Origin: Salisediminibacterium halotolerans
Lineage (GTDB): Bacteria > Bacillota > Bacilli > Bacillales > Salisediminibacteriaceae
Direction of reading: 5' to 3'
Length of the DNA: 64,000 bases
Assembly: GCF_003814815.1 (NCBI RefSeq)
Contig: NZ_RKQQ01000005.1
Coordinates: forward strand, 186,001 to 250,000
The position numbers and the translations under genes were made by a program. Shown piece after piece: positions 8,093 to 16,201 of this stretch (position 1 is the first letter of the stretch; each line of letters begins with the position of its first letter). The notes beneath the pieces are model-generated. The model ran no database searches and was not told the DNA's origin. It saw nothing but the letters and a program-made list of their open reading frames with translations.

Positions 8093-8192
8093 CTTATCGA
8101 GAGAGATGGAGGGAGAGGCCCGAAGAAATCTCAGCAACCAGCTGTTTGCAGTCAGGTGCTAAGTCCTGCGGTGTGAGATCCGCGATGATAAG
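8093..8192 (+). promoter_or_regulatory. SAM-I (S-box) riboswitch
   Basis: Matches the S-box consensus: P1 strands CTTATC (8093-8098) and GATAAG (8187-8192), the conserved GAGAGATGGAGGGA segment, GGCCC and AAATCTCAGCAACC. It lies upstream of a terminator and metI, so S-adenosylmethionine binding should cause premature termination. Confidence 0.95.
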
Positions 8193-8210
8193 AAGAAGGA
8201 ACGCATCGGC

Positions 8211-8247
8211 AAAACTTCTTCTTACAACGTAGGAAGAAGTTTTTTTG
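8211..8247 (+). terminator. Riboswitch-controlled intrinsic terminator
   Basis: Stem of 11 bp (8211-8221 with 8233-8243) followed by a T-run to 8246, located between the S-box and metI; the expression platform of the riboswitch. Confidence 0.9.
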
Positions 8248-8301
8248 CACAGTAATGTTTGCTTAAATAAAGCAGTAAAGGAATGAGTGGAGGGTCAAAT
8301 A

Positions 8302-9432
8302 ATGAATAGACGGAATGTAGCAACAATCTGTACACAAATCGGCAATCGAAGCGATGAGAAAACCGGCGCAGTCAGTGCGCCGATTTATCATTCTACAGCT
8401 TATCGCCACGAAGGGATCGGCTGCTCAACAGGATATGATTATGCGCGGACGAAAAACCCGACGCGTGCGCTGTTAGAAGAAGGGATTGCCGAATTAGAAG
8501 GCGGGGACGGCGGCTTTGCCTGTTCGTCAGGGATGGCAGCGATTCAGCTTGTCCTGACGATTTTTGAACCTGGCGATGACATTGTCGCGACGAGTGATAT
8601 TTACGGCGGTACGTACCGTCTTTTTGAAGAAGGCTGGCGCAAGTGGGGACTGACGTTTCAATACGGCGATCCGCGCAACCCGGACATGTTTCGCCGAATG
8701 ATTACCGAAAAAACAAAGGCGCTGTTTATTGAGACGCCTACGAATCCGCTGATGCAAGAAGCAGATTTATCCGTCTATAAACAAATGGCTGAAGAACACG
8801 GCCTTTATTTAATCGTTGATAACACGTTTTACACTCCGCTTATTCAACGACCGATTGACGAAGGGGCAGATATCGTAATTCACAGCGCTTCCAAATATTT
8901 GGCCGGACACAATGATGTCATTGCCGGACTCGTCGCAGCTAAAGGCGAAAAGCTTTGCGAGCGGTTAGCTTTTTCCTTAAACAGCGCAGGACAAATCCTC
9001 TCGCCAAACGATTCCTGGCTTGTCATGCGCGGGATCAAAACATTGCCGGTACGGATGAAGCAGCACGAGGAGAATGCAAAAGAAATTGCAGCGTACTTAG
9101 AAAGCCATGCGTCGGTAAGTGAAGTGATTTATCCCGGCCGCGGAGGGATGCTGTCGTTTCGTGTGAACGATGAAGCGTGCGTTGATCCGTTTTTGCGAAA
9201 CTTGGAGCTGATTACATTTGCCGAAAGTCTCGGCGGGGTGGAAAGCCTCTTAACGTATCCGGCGACGCAGACGCACGCAGATGTCCCTCAAAACGTGCGC
9301 GAAGCGATCGGCGTCGACAATTGTTTATTGCGTTATTCTGTCGGGATCGAATCGGCAGCGGATTTAATCGCTGATATGGATTACGCGTTGGAAAAAGCGG
9401 AACAAGCGACAACAGAAAGCAGCTCGTCTTAA
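8302..9432 (+). CDS. metI: Cystathionine gamma-synthase / O-acetylhomoserine thiolyase MetI
   Basis: PLP-dependent Cys/Met-metabolism enzyme of methionine synthesis, 376 residues. Features include YDYARTKNPTR, SSGMAAIQ, the cofactor lysine in HSASKYLAGHND and the C-terminal GGVESLLTYPATQTHAD. Between IYPG and RGGMLSF it lacks the roughly 40-residue segment seen in many MetB/MetC proteins, as in B. subtilis MetI. The frame opens at GTG 8287, but GGAGGG at 8289-8294 directs ATG 8302. It is controlled by the upstream S-box. In B. subtilis metC follows metI; here it does not, so the beta-lyase must be elsewhere. Confidence 0.92.
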   Translation: MNRRNVATICTQIGNRSDEKTGAVSAPIYHSTAYRHEGIGCSTGYDYARTKNPTRALLEEGIAELEGGDGGFACSSGMAAIQLVLTIFEPGDDIVATSDIYGGTYRLFEEGWRKWGLTFQYGDPRNPDMFRRMITEKTKALFIETPTNPLMQEADLSVYKQMAEEHGLYLIVDNTFYTPLIQRPIDEGADIVIHSASKYLAGHNDVIAGLVAAKGEKLCERLAFSLNSAGQILSPNDSWLVMRGIKTLPVRMKQHEENAKEIAAYLESHASVSEVIYPGRGGMLSFRVNDEACVDPFLRNLELITFAESLGGVESLLTYPATQTHADVPQNVREAIGVDNCLLRYSVGIESAADLIADMDYALEKAEQATTESSSS

Positions 9433-9466
9433 TTACAGCCATCATCTCAAAACTGGCTGCACCTAG

Positions 9467-9488
9467 AGACCGTTAATTTAACGGTCTT
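9467..9488. terminator. Bidirectional terminator between metI and tupC
   Basis: AGACCGTT and AACGGTCT form a stem around AATT(T)A with TTTT on the plus side; it overlaps the tupC stop codon (9478). Confidence 0.7.
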
Positions 9489-10254
9489 TTGGTGTGGACT
9501 CTTCAAGTGTGTGCAGTTCCGCGCTCCGGGCTGTGCGCCAAGGCTGAAGGAAACCTTTCAGCTCTTTGCTCGGCGCATGAAACACGTCGTGTAAACGGCC
9601 GGTTTGATGAACTGTCCCGTTTTGGATGAACATTAAGTGCGAGGCGAGCATCTCTACGTCAGTCAAGTCATGACTGACGAGAAAGGTCGTTTGTTTCGTT
9701 TCGTTCAAGATCGTTTGCAAGTCGCGGAGCAAAGCAATTTTTGTCGGAAAATCCAGCGCGGAAAAAGGTTCATCAAGAAAAAGCACATCCGGTTCCAGCG
9801 CAAAAGCCCGGGCTAAATTCATACGCTGCGCTTCGCCGCCCGACAACGACCCGGCATTTTGACCGGCCAGGTGACCGATCCGAAACGTTTCCAGCCAATG
9901 CATAACTCTTTCACGAACGACATTCTTGGGGATTTTCCGCAGTTTCAGGCCGAGCGCGGCGTTATCGTAGACAGAGCCGACAAATCGGTGCGCCTGCTGA
10001 AAAACACACGCCCAGCGCCGGCGAACAGCAAGCGGAGGCTTTTCGATCGGCAGCGAATTGCCCTGAAAAACAACGGACCCTTCCGCAGGCGGGTCGAGCA
10101 GCGCCATCGCCTGCAACAGGGTCGATTTGCCGGCGCCGTTCGCCCCCATAATTCCGTAAATATCGCCTTTATGTACGCTGAGGTGATCGAGTGAAACAAT
10201 CGTTTCTTTGTTTTTGACACAGACTAAATGGTCATAACGCAATTCTTCGCTCAT
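9478..10254 (-). CDS. tupC: Tungstate ABC transporter ATP-binding protein TupC
   Basis: ABC ATPase of 258 residues with Walker A GANGAGKSTL, signature LSGGEAQRMNLARAFA, Walker B VLFLDEPFSALD and switch His in FLVSHDLTD. Closest kinship is to the ATPases of tungstate/molybdate-type anion importers. The substrate comes from the cotranscribed TupA. Start ATG 10254 overlaps the tupB stop by 4 bp. It is the last gene of tupA-tupB-tupC. Confidence 0.88.
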   Translation of the reverse strand: MSEELRYDHLVCVKNKETIVSLDHLSVHKGDIYGIMGANGAGKSTLLQAMALLDPPAEGSVVFQGNSLPIEKPPLAVRRRWACVFQQAHRFVGSVYDNAALGLKLRKIPKNVVRERVMHWLETFRIGHLAGQNAGSLSGGEAQRMNLARAFALEPDVLFLDEPFSALDFPTKIALLRDLQTILNETKQTTFLVSHDLTDVEMLASHLMFIQNGTVHQTGRLHDVFHAPSKELKGFLQPWRTARSAELHTLEESTPKDR

Positions 10255-10949
10255 AAATGAACCTCCTTTCGCTGCATACGCAGGAGAACCAAGGTGACGG
10301 CTATGGAAATAAGCATCAATACGAAGGATAACGCCAGAGCGACATCAAAATTTCCGCGCGAAACTTCCATCACCATCGATGTCGTTAAGATACGCGTTTG
10401 TCCTTGGAGATTTCCGCCGACCATCATGGCCGCACCGACTTCGGCTAGCACGCGGCCTAAACCGGCCATAACGGCAGCCCATAAACCAAATTGCGCCTGT
10501 TTGAGGTAAAGGGTTATCAGCTGAATGTTCGTCGGGCCGAGCGCTTGCAATTGCCGTTTCGTACCGTCATCTATTTTGCCGAACGCGGCATAGGAAAGTG
10601 ATACGACAATCGGAAGAGAGACGACGACTTGTGCGATGACGATCGCATTAGGGGTAAAAAGCCATCCCCACTCGCCGAGAGGTCCTGAACGCCACAAGAG
10701 CATCGTCACCCAAAGCCCGGCTACAACCGGCGGGAGGCCCATGCCGGCATGGCTGATAAGCAAAATGATATTTTTTCCGCGAAATGAACGGAAACGAAGG
10801 AGCATCCCAAACGGAATGCCGATAACCGAGCTGATTACCGTTGACAATAAGCACACTTGCAGCGTCAAAAGCGTAATCTGGTAAATATCGTTGTCACCGG
10901 TTGCAAGCATATCGACCGCTTCGCGCAGGCCGCTGAGAATGAGCTCCAT
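10251..10949 (-). CDS. tupB: Tungstate ABC transporter permease TupB
   Basis: Integral membrane permease of 232 residues with five to six helices and the EAA-type loop near LQALGPTNIQLITLYLKQAQFG, plus GRVLAEVGAAMMVGGN, which is conserved in TupB/ModB-like permeases. It lies 6 bp after tupA and overlaps tupC by 4 bp. The membrane subunit should form a dimer with TupC. Confidence 0.88.
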   Translation of the reverse strand: MELILSGLREAVDMLATGDNDIYQITLLTLQVCLLSTVISSVIGIPFGMLLRFRSFRGKNIILLISHAGMGLPPVVAGLWVTMLLWRSGPLGEWGWLFTPNAIVIAQVVVSLPIVVSLSYAAFGKIDDGTKRQLQALGPTNIQLITLYLKQAQFGLWAAVMAGLGRVLAEVGAAMMVGGNLQGQTRILTTSMVMEVSRGNFDVALALSFVLMLISIAVTLVLLRMQRKEVHL

Positions 10950-10955
10950 CGTCAG

Positions 10956-11780
10956 TTATCCTTCCTCGGCATCAGGGCTGAAAAGAGGTTCCCCCCATTC
11001 AGATTCGCCGTAATCTTCAATAATTGATTGTGTATCTTCGCTGGTCATAAATGCCACAAAATCTTCGGCAGCTTGCGCGTTGATTTGCTTTGAAGCTTCC
11101 GGGTTGACCTGCATTACGTGATAAATGTTTCGCAGCTCTTCGTCGCCTTCAGTAATAATCGTCAAATCATTTAATGAGTCTTCAAGCGCAAGGTAAGTTC
11201 CCCGATCCGTGAGCGTGTACCCTTCTTTTTCGGCAGCTATCCTCAGCGTGTCGCCCATGCCTTGGCCGGTTTCTTGATAATCGCTGCCTTGTGGGTCTAA
11301 GCCGCTGTCAGCCCACAGTTCAAGTTCACGTTTATGCGTTCCTGAATCATCGCCGCGGGAAAAAAACGGCGTATCGCCGTCGTTGCAGATCGATTGAAAA
11401 GCATCTTGAACAGGTTGGCCGCGTAAGTCTGAAGGGTCGGATTCAGGCCCGACAACAATAAAATCGTTGTACATGACACGCTGACGGTTTAGAACATCGC
11501 CTTGCTTTTCCAGTTCTTCTTCGTCTGCGGGAGCATGCGTCAAAAGAGCATCCGCTTCGCCGTTTGCGCCCATCATTAAAGCTTCTCCGGAGCCGACGGA
11601 AATAATGTCGACATCAACGTCATAACGTTCCTTAAATTCAGGCATCAGCTCATCTACAAGTCCGCTGTCATATGTACTTGTCGTCGTCGCTAAGAGCAGC
11701 TTTTCTTCAGCAGAGGATTCACTCTGCACCCAGCAGGCAGTCAAAAAAAATGGCGTGAGCAACAAAAAGAACCGCTTCAT
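10956..11780 (-). CDS. tupA: Tungstate-binding lipoprotein TupA
   Basis: Extracellular solute-binding lipoprotein; the lipobox is LTAC (Cys16 from ATG 11780). The anion-binding N-terminal motif LLATTTSTYDSGL, the GSGEALMMG segment and FFSRGDDSGTH are characteristic of TupA (tungstate) proteins and differ from ModA. A frame opens at 11789, but the GGGAG at about 11791 fits ATG 11780 better. Tungstate uptake implies tungsten enzymes such as formate dehydrogenases or aldehyde oxidoreductases elsewhere in the genome. Confidence 0.88.
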   Translation of the reverse strand: MKRFFLLLTPFFLTACWVQSESSAEEKLLLATTTSTYDSGLVDELMPEFKERYDVDVDIISVGSGEALMMGANGEADALLTHAPADEEELEKQGDVLNRQRVMYNDFIVVGPESDPSDLRGQPVQDAFQSICNDGDTPFFSRGDDSGTHKRELELWADSGLDPQGSDYQETGQGMGDTLRIAAEKEGYTLTDRGTYLALEDSLNDLTIITEGDEELRNIYHVMQVNPEASKQINAQAAEDFVAFMTSEDTQSIIEDYGESEWGEPLFSPDAEEG

Positions 11781-11918
11781 AAGATACATCTCCCGACATT
11801 TTTTTGTTAAACTTTTGCAAATTCAGATTACCACGGTTTAATCAGGACGACAATTGTTCTTAGCAAATGGAGATGATAGAATGTTCTTGTTAAATGACCA
11901 ATGAAGGAGTGTTGCCGT

Positions 11919-12857
11919 GTGAGTCAAGAAAAAGTGCTGGTGTTTGGCCACCAGAGCCCAGATACGGATACGATTTGTTCAGCGCTTGTTTATGCTGATT
12001 TAAAACAGCAGCAAGGAGAAAATGTCGAAGCCGTCCGCCTCGGCGATGTAGGTGCGGAGACACAGTTTGCGCTTGATACTTTTGGCGTGAAAGCACCTCG
12101 CTTTGTCGAAAAGGTTGCGCCGGAAGCGAATGAGGTCATTCTCGTTGACCATAACGAGAAACAGCAAAGCGCGCCGGATATTGATGATGTAACGGTTATT
12201 GAAGTGATCGATCACCACCGTATTGCGAATTTCGAAACGGAAGGCCCGCTCTATTACCGGGCTGAGCCGGTCGGGTGCACCGCGACGATTTTGTTGAAAC
12301 TGTTTAAAGAAAAAGATGCAACGATCAGTAAAGCGACCGCAGGATTAATGCTGTCGTCGATCATCTCTGATTCGCTCTTGTTTAAATCGCCGACATGCAC
12401 AGATGAAGATATTCAAGCGGCAAAAGAGCTCGCGGAAATAGCGGAAACCGATGCAGAGCAATACGGCTTGGAGATGCTGAAAGCAGGGGCGGACATGAGC
12501 AGCAAATCTGTTGACGAACTGCTGATGCTTGATGCGAAAGAATTTACGATGGGAGATCATACCGTCAAAATCGCGCAAGTAAACGTTGTCGATACCGCGG
12601 ACGTGTTAAATCGCAAAAGTGAAGTTGAAACAGCGATGAATGAAGCGGTTAAAGCAAACAATTACGGGTTTTTTGCCTTGGCCGTCACGGATATTCTTAC
12701 GAACAACTCCGTTCTCTTGATTACCGGTGAAAAAGCCGCTGCAGCAGAACAAGCGTTTAACGTCACGCTGGATGATCATCAAGCGCTGCTTGAAGGCGTC
12801 GTATCGCGGAAAAAACAAATTGTCCCGCCGCTCACCAATGTCATGAGCGGAGAGTAA
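11919..12857 (+). CDS. ppaC: Manganese-dependent inorganic pyrophosphatase
   Basis: DHH-family (class II) pyrophosphatase hydrolysing PPi to phosphate. Metal-binding motifs are [15 protein letters not shown] and EVIDHHR; the C-terminal substrate-binding [10 protein letters not shown] (R-K-K) is present. GTG 11919 lies 9 nt after AAGGAG (11903-11908) and gives 312 residues, the family length; the ATG at 11901 overlaps the ribosome site and is unlikely. Single-gene unit ending at a strong terminator. Confidence 0.95.
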   Translation: MSQEKVLVFGHQSPDTDTICSALVYADLKQQQGENVEAVRLGDVGAETQFALDTFGVKAPRFVEKVAPEANEVILVDHNEKQQSAPDIDDVTVIEVIDHHRIANFETEGPLYYRAEPVGCTATILLKLFKEKDATISKATAGLMLSSIISDSLLFKSPTCTDEDIQAAKELAEIAETDAEQYGLEMLKAGADMSSKSVDELLMLDAKEFTMGDHTVKIAQVNVVDTADVLNRKSEVETAMNEAVKANNYGFFALAVTDILTNNSVLLITGEKAAAAEQAFNVTLDDHQALLEGVVSRKKQIVPPLTNVMSGE

Positions 12858-12862
12858 CATAC

Positions 12863-12893
12863 AAAACCAGGGCGGAATTTCCGCCCTGGTTTT
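12863..12893. terminator. Bidirectional terminator ppaC / amino-acid permease
   Basis: A 14-bp perfect stem (AAAACCAGGGCGGA and its complement) with a 3-nt loop, flanked by A- and T-runs on both sides, between convergent genes. Confidence 0.9.
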
Positions 12894-12901
12894 ATTTTCG
12901 T

Positions 12902-13588
12902 CTATGATATTTCGCCGTATTTTTTATAGCGGTGTTCGAGGTAGTTTTGCAACAATGTCATCACAGAGCAAATCGCCCAGTAGATCAGCGCGACAAGAAT
13001 AAACATCGTCATATAATCCAATTCGCGCCCGGCAACGGTACGCGCCATTTGAAAGATTTCCGGCACGCTGATCATCGCCGCCAAGGAAGAAGCTTTAATC
13101 AGATCCAAACCGACGTTTGTAAGCGGCGGAAGTGCTATGCGAAACGCTTGCGGCAAGACGATGCGCCGCATCATCAGCGGATATGTGAACCCGAGCGACC
13201 TTGCTGATTCCCATTGTCCTTTCGGCACCGCTGCAATCGCGGAGCGGTTAATTTCCGCCATATACGCAGCGCTGTTGAAACTGAAGCCGATCACCGCAGC
13301 GGTGACAGCATTGAATTCAATATTGATATACGGGAAGCCGAAATAAAGCAAAAACAAAATGATTAAAATCGGTACCCCGCGCATAAAGGAAATATACACG
13401 CGCGCCGGCCAGCGGAAATAAAAGCGATGCGAAGAGCGAGCGAGCGCAAGAAAAAGGCTCATGGCGAGCCCGAGCGCCATGCTGACGATCGAAATAAACA
13501 GCGTATACCAAATGCCTTGCATAATAAAAGGCAGGGAATCGATTGCCAGCTGGAAATCAAAAATATATTCCCATTGAACACCGGTCAT
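12902..13588 (-). CDS. Polar amino-acid ABC transporter permease (TcyB-like)
   Basis: A 228-residue permease of the His/Glu/Arg/opine type with about five helices; the conserved cytoplasmic loop includes RSAIAAVPKGQWESARSLG and the His/Glu-permease motif MRRIVLPQAFRIALPPLTN. Resemblance to cystine permeases (TcyB) is noted, but specificity cannot be settled. It follows the binding-protein gene by 24 bp. No ATPase gene is adjacent, so the ATPase is probably shared or encoded elsewhere. Confidence 0.87.
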   Translation of the reverse strand: MTGVQWEYIFDFQLAIDSLPFIMQGIWYTLFISIVSMALGLAMSLFLALARSSHRFYFRWPARVYISFMRGVPILIILFLLYFGFPYINIEFNAVTAAVIGFSFNSAAYMAEINRSAIAAVPKGQWESARSLGFTYPLMMRRIVLPQAFRIALPPLTNVGLDLIKASSLAAMISVPEIFQMARTVAGRELDYMTMFILVALIYWAICSVMTLLQNYLEHRYKKYGEIS

Positions 13589-13612
13589 ATTCCTGCCTCC
13601 TTTAACAAAATA

Positions 13613-14488
13613 TTAAGCATCATCCAATTCGTCGTCAGCAGGGTCATCGACATCCGGCACATCAACGAAATCGACGTCAGGTTCTTCGGATACATCCTGA
13701 CCGCCGAAAAATTGCTCGGAAAGTTCCGTGATTGTTCCGTCTTCCATCATTTCAGCGAGCACTTCATTTAAGTTTTCTTGAAGCTCTGTGCTGTCATCTT
13801 TTAAAATCATCGCTTGGTTATTCGGATGATAAAAGAGTTCCGGATGGACGGTCACATCGATATGATCGAGCTGTTCTGCAGCCATGGATTGCAAATAATA
13901 GTCGTTCATGACAAAGTCAAGTTCGCCGCGTTCAACATTTTCCAGGTAAACATCGTTTGTCACATTTTCGTATGTGACGCCTTCAGCTCCCAAGTCTTCC
14001 GCCATTTCCATATAAATCGTAGTCGCCGCTCCGCCGTGACGTTTACCTTCGAGATCTTCCATCGATTCGATCCCGGAATAATCGTCTTCGCGAACAATCA
14101 TTGCTCCGTAGGAGAACTTATACGGATCGGTGAAGAGAAACTGTTCTTCACGCTGTTCGTTAATGTCTATATCGTTAACAGCCAAGTCTACCTGGCCGTT
14201 ATTTATCGACGTCAACATTCCGTCAAAGCCCATTTCATCAAATTCGACGTCCAAGCCAAGCCGATCGGCAGCTTCGCGGGTTAATTCAACTTCAAAACCG
14301 GTTAATTCATCCGATTCATCACTGTAAAAGGACGTCGGCGCCAGTGTCCCCGAGGTGGCAACAGTCAGGACGCCTTCTTCTTCAATCTCTTCCCACTGAC
14401 TCTGCTCATCTCCTCCGCATGCAGTCAGCACAGCGGCTCCTGCGGCAATAACTAAGCCGGCGCGCAGCGGCGTTGTTGTTTGAAACAT
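13613..14488 (-). CDS. Polar amino-acid ABC transporter substrate-binding lipoprotein
   Basis: Family-3 solute-binding protein of 291 residues. Lipobox LTAC near residue 24; binding-fold landmarks are GVLTVATSGTLAPTSF, LTGFEVELTREAADRLGL, GQVDLAVNDIDI and the hinge LEGKRHG. A highly acidic C-terminal tail (after FFGGQDVSEE) ends the protein. It precedes the permease in the same operon. The likely substrate is a polar amino acid such as cystine; this is inferred from the permease only. Confidence 0.87.
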   Translation of the reverse strand: MFQTTTPLRAGLVIAAGAAVLTACGGDEQSQWEEIEEEGVLTVATSGTLAPTSFYSDESDELTGFEVELTREAADRLGLDVEFDEMGFDGMLTSINNGQVDLAVNDIDINEQREEQFLFTDPYKFSYGAMIVREDDYSGIESMEDLEGKRHGGAATTIYMEMAEDLGAEGVTYENVTNDVYLENVERGELDFVMNDYYLQSMAAEQLDHIDVTVHPELFYHPNNQAMILKDDSTELQENLNEVLAEMMEDGTITELSEQFFGGQDVSEEPDVDFVDVPDVDDPADDELDDA

Positions 14489-14643
14489 CTCTCATCTCTC
14501 CTCAAATGCTTAATGATAGTAAACCATGCAAAACATATCACGACTGAGGACACGGTGCAACAGAAGTGAAATGATAACGGAAAAATTAGACAGGCGAAAT
14601 TGTCGGAAAATTTTGCGATTTGACTTAATTTCTATTACAAATA

Positions 14644-14652
14644 TGGTATAAT
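14644..14652 (+). promoter_or_regulatory. Extended -10 promoter of the DUF4870 gene
   Basis: TGGTATAAT (TG at 14644, TATAAT at 14647-14652), 27 bp upstream of the start codon. TTGACT at 14620-14625 is too far (21 bp) for a normal spacer. Confidence 0.6.
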
Positions 14653-14678
14653 CTAATTAATAATAGGAGAGGAGGATC

Positions 14679-15044
14679 ATGATGGAAACGCCAAATGATC
14701 AAATGGGTGGAGGTCAAAAGAAGACGTCTACCGGTTTGGATGAAAACATTGCTGGTCTCTTAGCTTATCTGTTGTCGTTTGTCACGGGTATCATTTTCCT
14801 CATTATTGAAAAAGAAAATTCGTTTGTCCGGTTCCATGCGTTTCAGTCGGTCTTCTTGTTTGGCGGATTGTTTGTCATCAGTATCGGTTTGTCGCTTGTG
14901 CCGTTTATCGGTTGGCTTCTCAGCGCGCTGATCAGTCCGATTGCATTTGTTCTTTGGATCGTTTGTATGTACAAAGCTTATCAAGGTGAACGGTTTAAAT
15001 TGCCGATTGTCGGGGACATTGCCGAAAAACAGATGAAAGGGTAA
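14679..15044 (+). CDS. DUF4870 membrane protein
   Basis: A 121-residue protein with a hydrophilic N-terminus (1-25) and three transmembrane helices; LDENIAGLLAYL, FVRFHAFQSVFLF and the closing MYKAYQGERFKLPIVGDIA are the family hallmarks (also called Tic20-like). Function unknown. Start ATG 14679 is served by GGAGAGGAGG. It is monocistronic and its terminator has been duplicated by a repeat element. Confidence 0.88.
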   Translation: MMETPNDQMGGGQKKTSTGLDENIAGLLAYLLSFVTGIIFLIIEKENSFVRFHAFQSVFLFGGLFVISIGLSLVPFIGWLLSALISPIAFVLWIVCMYKAYQGERFKLPIVGDIAEKQMKG

Positions 15045-15078
15045 ATAAATTTTGACAGCGGGGCATAGTCCCCGCTGT

Positions 15079-15443
15079 CAGACTGTAGACAAACTATATT
15101 TTTATGTCAGCCATGAATCCACTACCCTCCGCTTGCCCCGGGCAAGGACTCAGCTAGTATTCGGCGGCCATGGACCGCCGAATCCGGATCTTCGTCTCTT
15201 GCTTTCCCGGAGGCGTCGGAGGAGTGGATGCATGGCTTCTTTTTTATGAATACACTCGCTTCAAAAAAGAGGATGACCCAGCATCCCGGCTTTCTCCTGC
15301 GGGACAGCGAGACAGACGAGACCCTGCAGGGCGTCAGCCCGAAGCGGCTCGGCGCTCGCCCGCGGAAAGAAGCCGGACAATGCGTAGTCATCCGTTCCTT
15401 TTAACATGACATCTAACGATGTCATGACTTTGTCTACAGTCTA
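15079..15443 (+). mobile_element. Terminator-duplicating structured element, copy 1 (365 bp)
   Basis: Begins CAGACTGTAGACAAA and ends TTTGTCTACAGTCTA, a terminal inverted repeat. It is flanked by a perfect 24-bp duplication of the terminator hairpin of the DUF4870 gene (15055-15078 and 15444-15467, stem ACAGCGGGG). Inside, arms 15110-15131 and 15217-15236 pair to close a long stem holding smaller hairpins (TTGCCCCGGGCAA and ATTCGGCGG/CCGCCGAAT). A second GC-rich core in plus orientation lies at about 15293-15376, and a subterminal hairpin ATGACATC/GATGTCAT near 15406-15425. There is no transposase, and the short reading frames are not conserved proteins. A non-autonomous element is the best reading. 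Confidence 0.85.
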
Positions 15444-15473
15444 ACAGCGGGGCATAGTCCCCGCTGTTTTTTA
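15444..15473 (+). terminator. Terminator of DUF4870 gene (right duplicate)
   Basis: Hairpin ACAGCGGGG/CCCCGCTGT followed by TTTTTT; the left duplicate at 15055-15078 has lost its T-tract to the element. Confidence 0.85.
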
Positions 15474-15487
15474 TGTAATTTATAAAA

Positions 15488-15519
15488 AACTTATACAAAA
15501 TAAGTTATATTGTTATACA
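15488..15519 (+). promoter_or_regulatory. Promoter with TetR-type operator
   Basis: TTATAC (15491-15496), 17 bp, TATACA (15514-15519). The inverted repeat AACTTA/TAAGTT (15488-15493, 15501-15506) overlaps the -35 box and is the probable binding site of the TetR protein encoded next. Confidence 0.55.
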
Positions 15520-15562
15520 TAGGGGGAACGTAAGAATTATAATCAAAAAAGGGAGCTGAAAC

Positions 15563-16126
15563 ATGAGCCGAAAGCGTTCGATCAATCAAATAGAATTATT
15601 TGCGGAAACGGAAAAGCTGGTGCTGGAAAAAGGGTATAACGGGTTTCATTTCAAAGCACTCGCCGAACGTCTCGGTGTAGCAAGGAGCACGATTTATAAT
15701 TATTATCCGAAAAAAGAAGAATTGATCACCGCCTACATGATTTATTTACTTAATCAAGTGATTGAACGTATCGATTCAGTGTTCTCAGCAGAAGATCCAT
15801 TAAAAATCATTGTGCACATATGGGCGCGTTATGCGAATTTGCATCAGATGCTGCAAATTATGCCTTATATTGATCATGAAGCTTCGGATGCCGTAAACAA
15901 AAATGTTCAGCACATGTTTTCTCAGTTCGAGGAGATGAAGCGAAAACTTACGGCAATGATTGAAATGATGCAAAGCGACGGACGTATTCGAACGGACATC
16001 AGTGTAGAAACCATCGTCGGTTTTGTTATGGCAATGGTGCAAGTGCCGATTCGCGGTATATCCGAAGAAGACTGGGCGGATAATGTCTATATACTTTTAA
16101 CGGAAGGAATATCTTTACATCAATAA
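15563..16126 (+). CDS. TetR/AcrR family transcriptional regulator
   Basis: A 187-residue regulator with a TetR-type HTH at about residues 25-47 (FKALAERLGVARSTIYNYYPKKEELI) and a variable ligand-binding C-terminal domain. It lies 75 bp upstream of an RND efflux pump gene and behind an inverted repeat that overlaps the promoter, so autorepression together with the pump is the likely circuit. GGGAGCTGAAAC precedes ATG 15563. Ligand unknown. Confidence 0.9.
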   Translation: MSRKRSINQIELFAETEKLVLEKGYNGFHFKALAERLGVARSTIYNYYPKKEELITAYMIYLLNQVIERIDSVFSAEDPLKIIVHIWARYANLHQMLQIMPYIDHEASDAVNKNVQHMFSQFEEMKRKLTAMIEMMQSDGRIRTDISVETIVGFVMAMVQVPIRGISEEDWADNVYILLTEGISLHQ

Positions 16127-16201
16127 AGAAAGCCTTTATTTTTGCGAAAAAGTGACACAACTGTCATTAACATGCCGGATAATAGAAGGGTGCGATCAAT
16201 C

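Noticed and set aside
15052-15391. Arg-rich reading frames inside the repeat elements (also at 19379-19603, 19396-19779 and 40569-40775) that look alike between copies
   Set aside because: The likeness follows from the repeated DNA. The frames start within the element, have no ribosome site, differ in length between copies and cross the paired stems.
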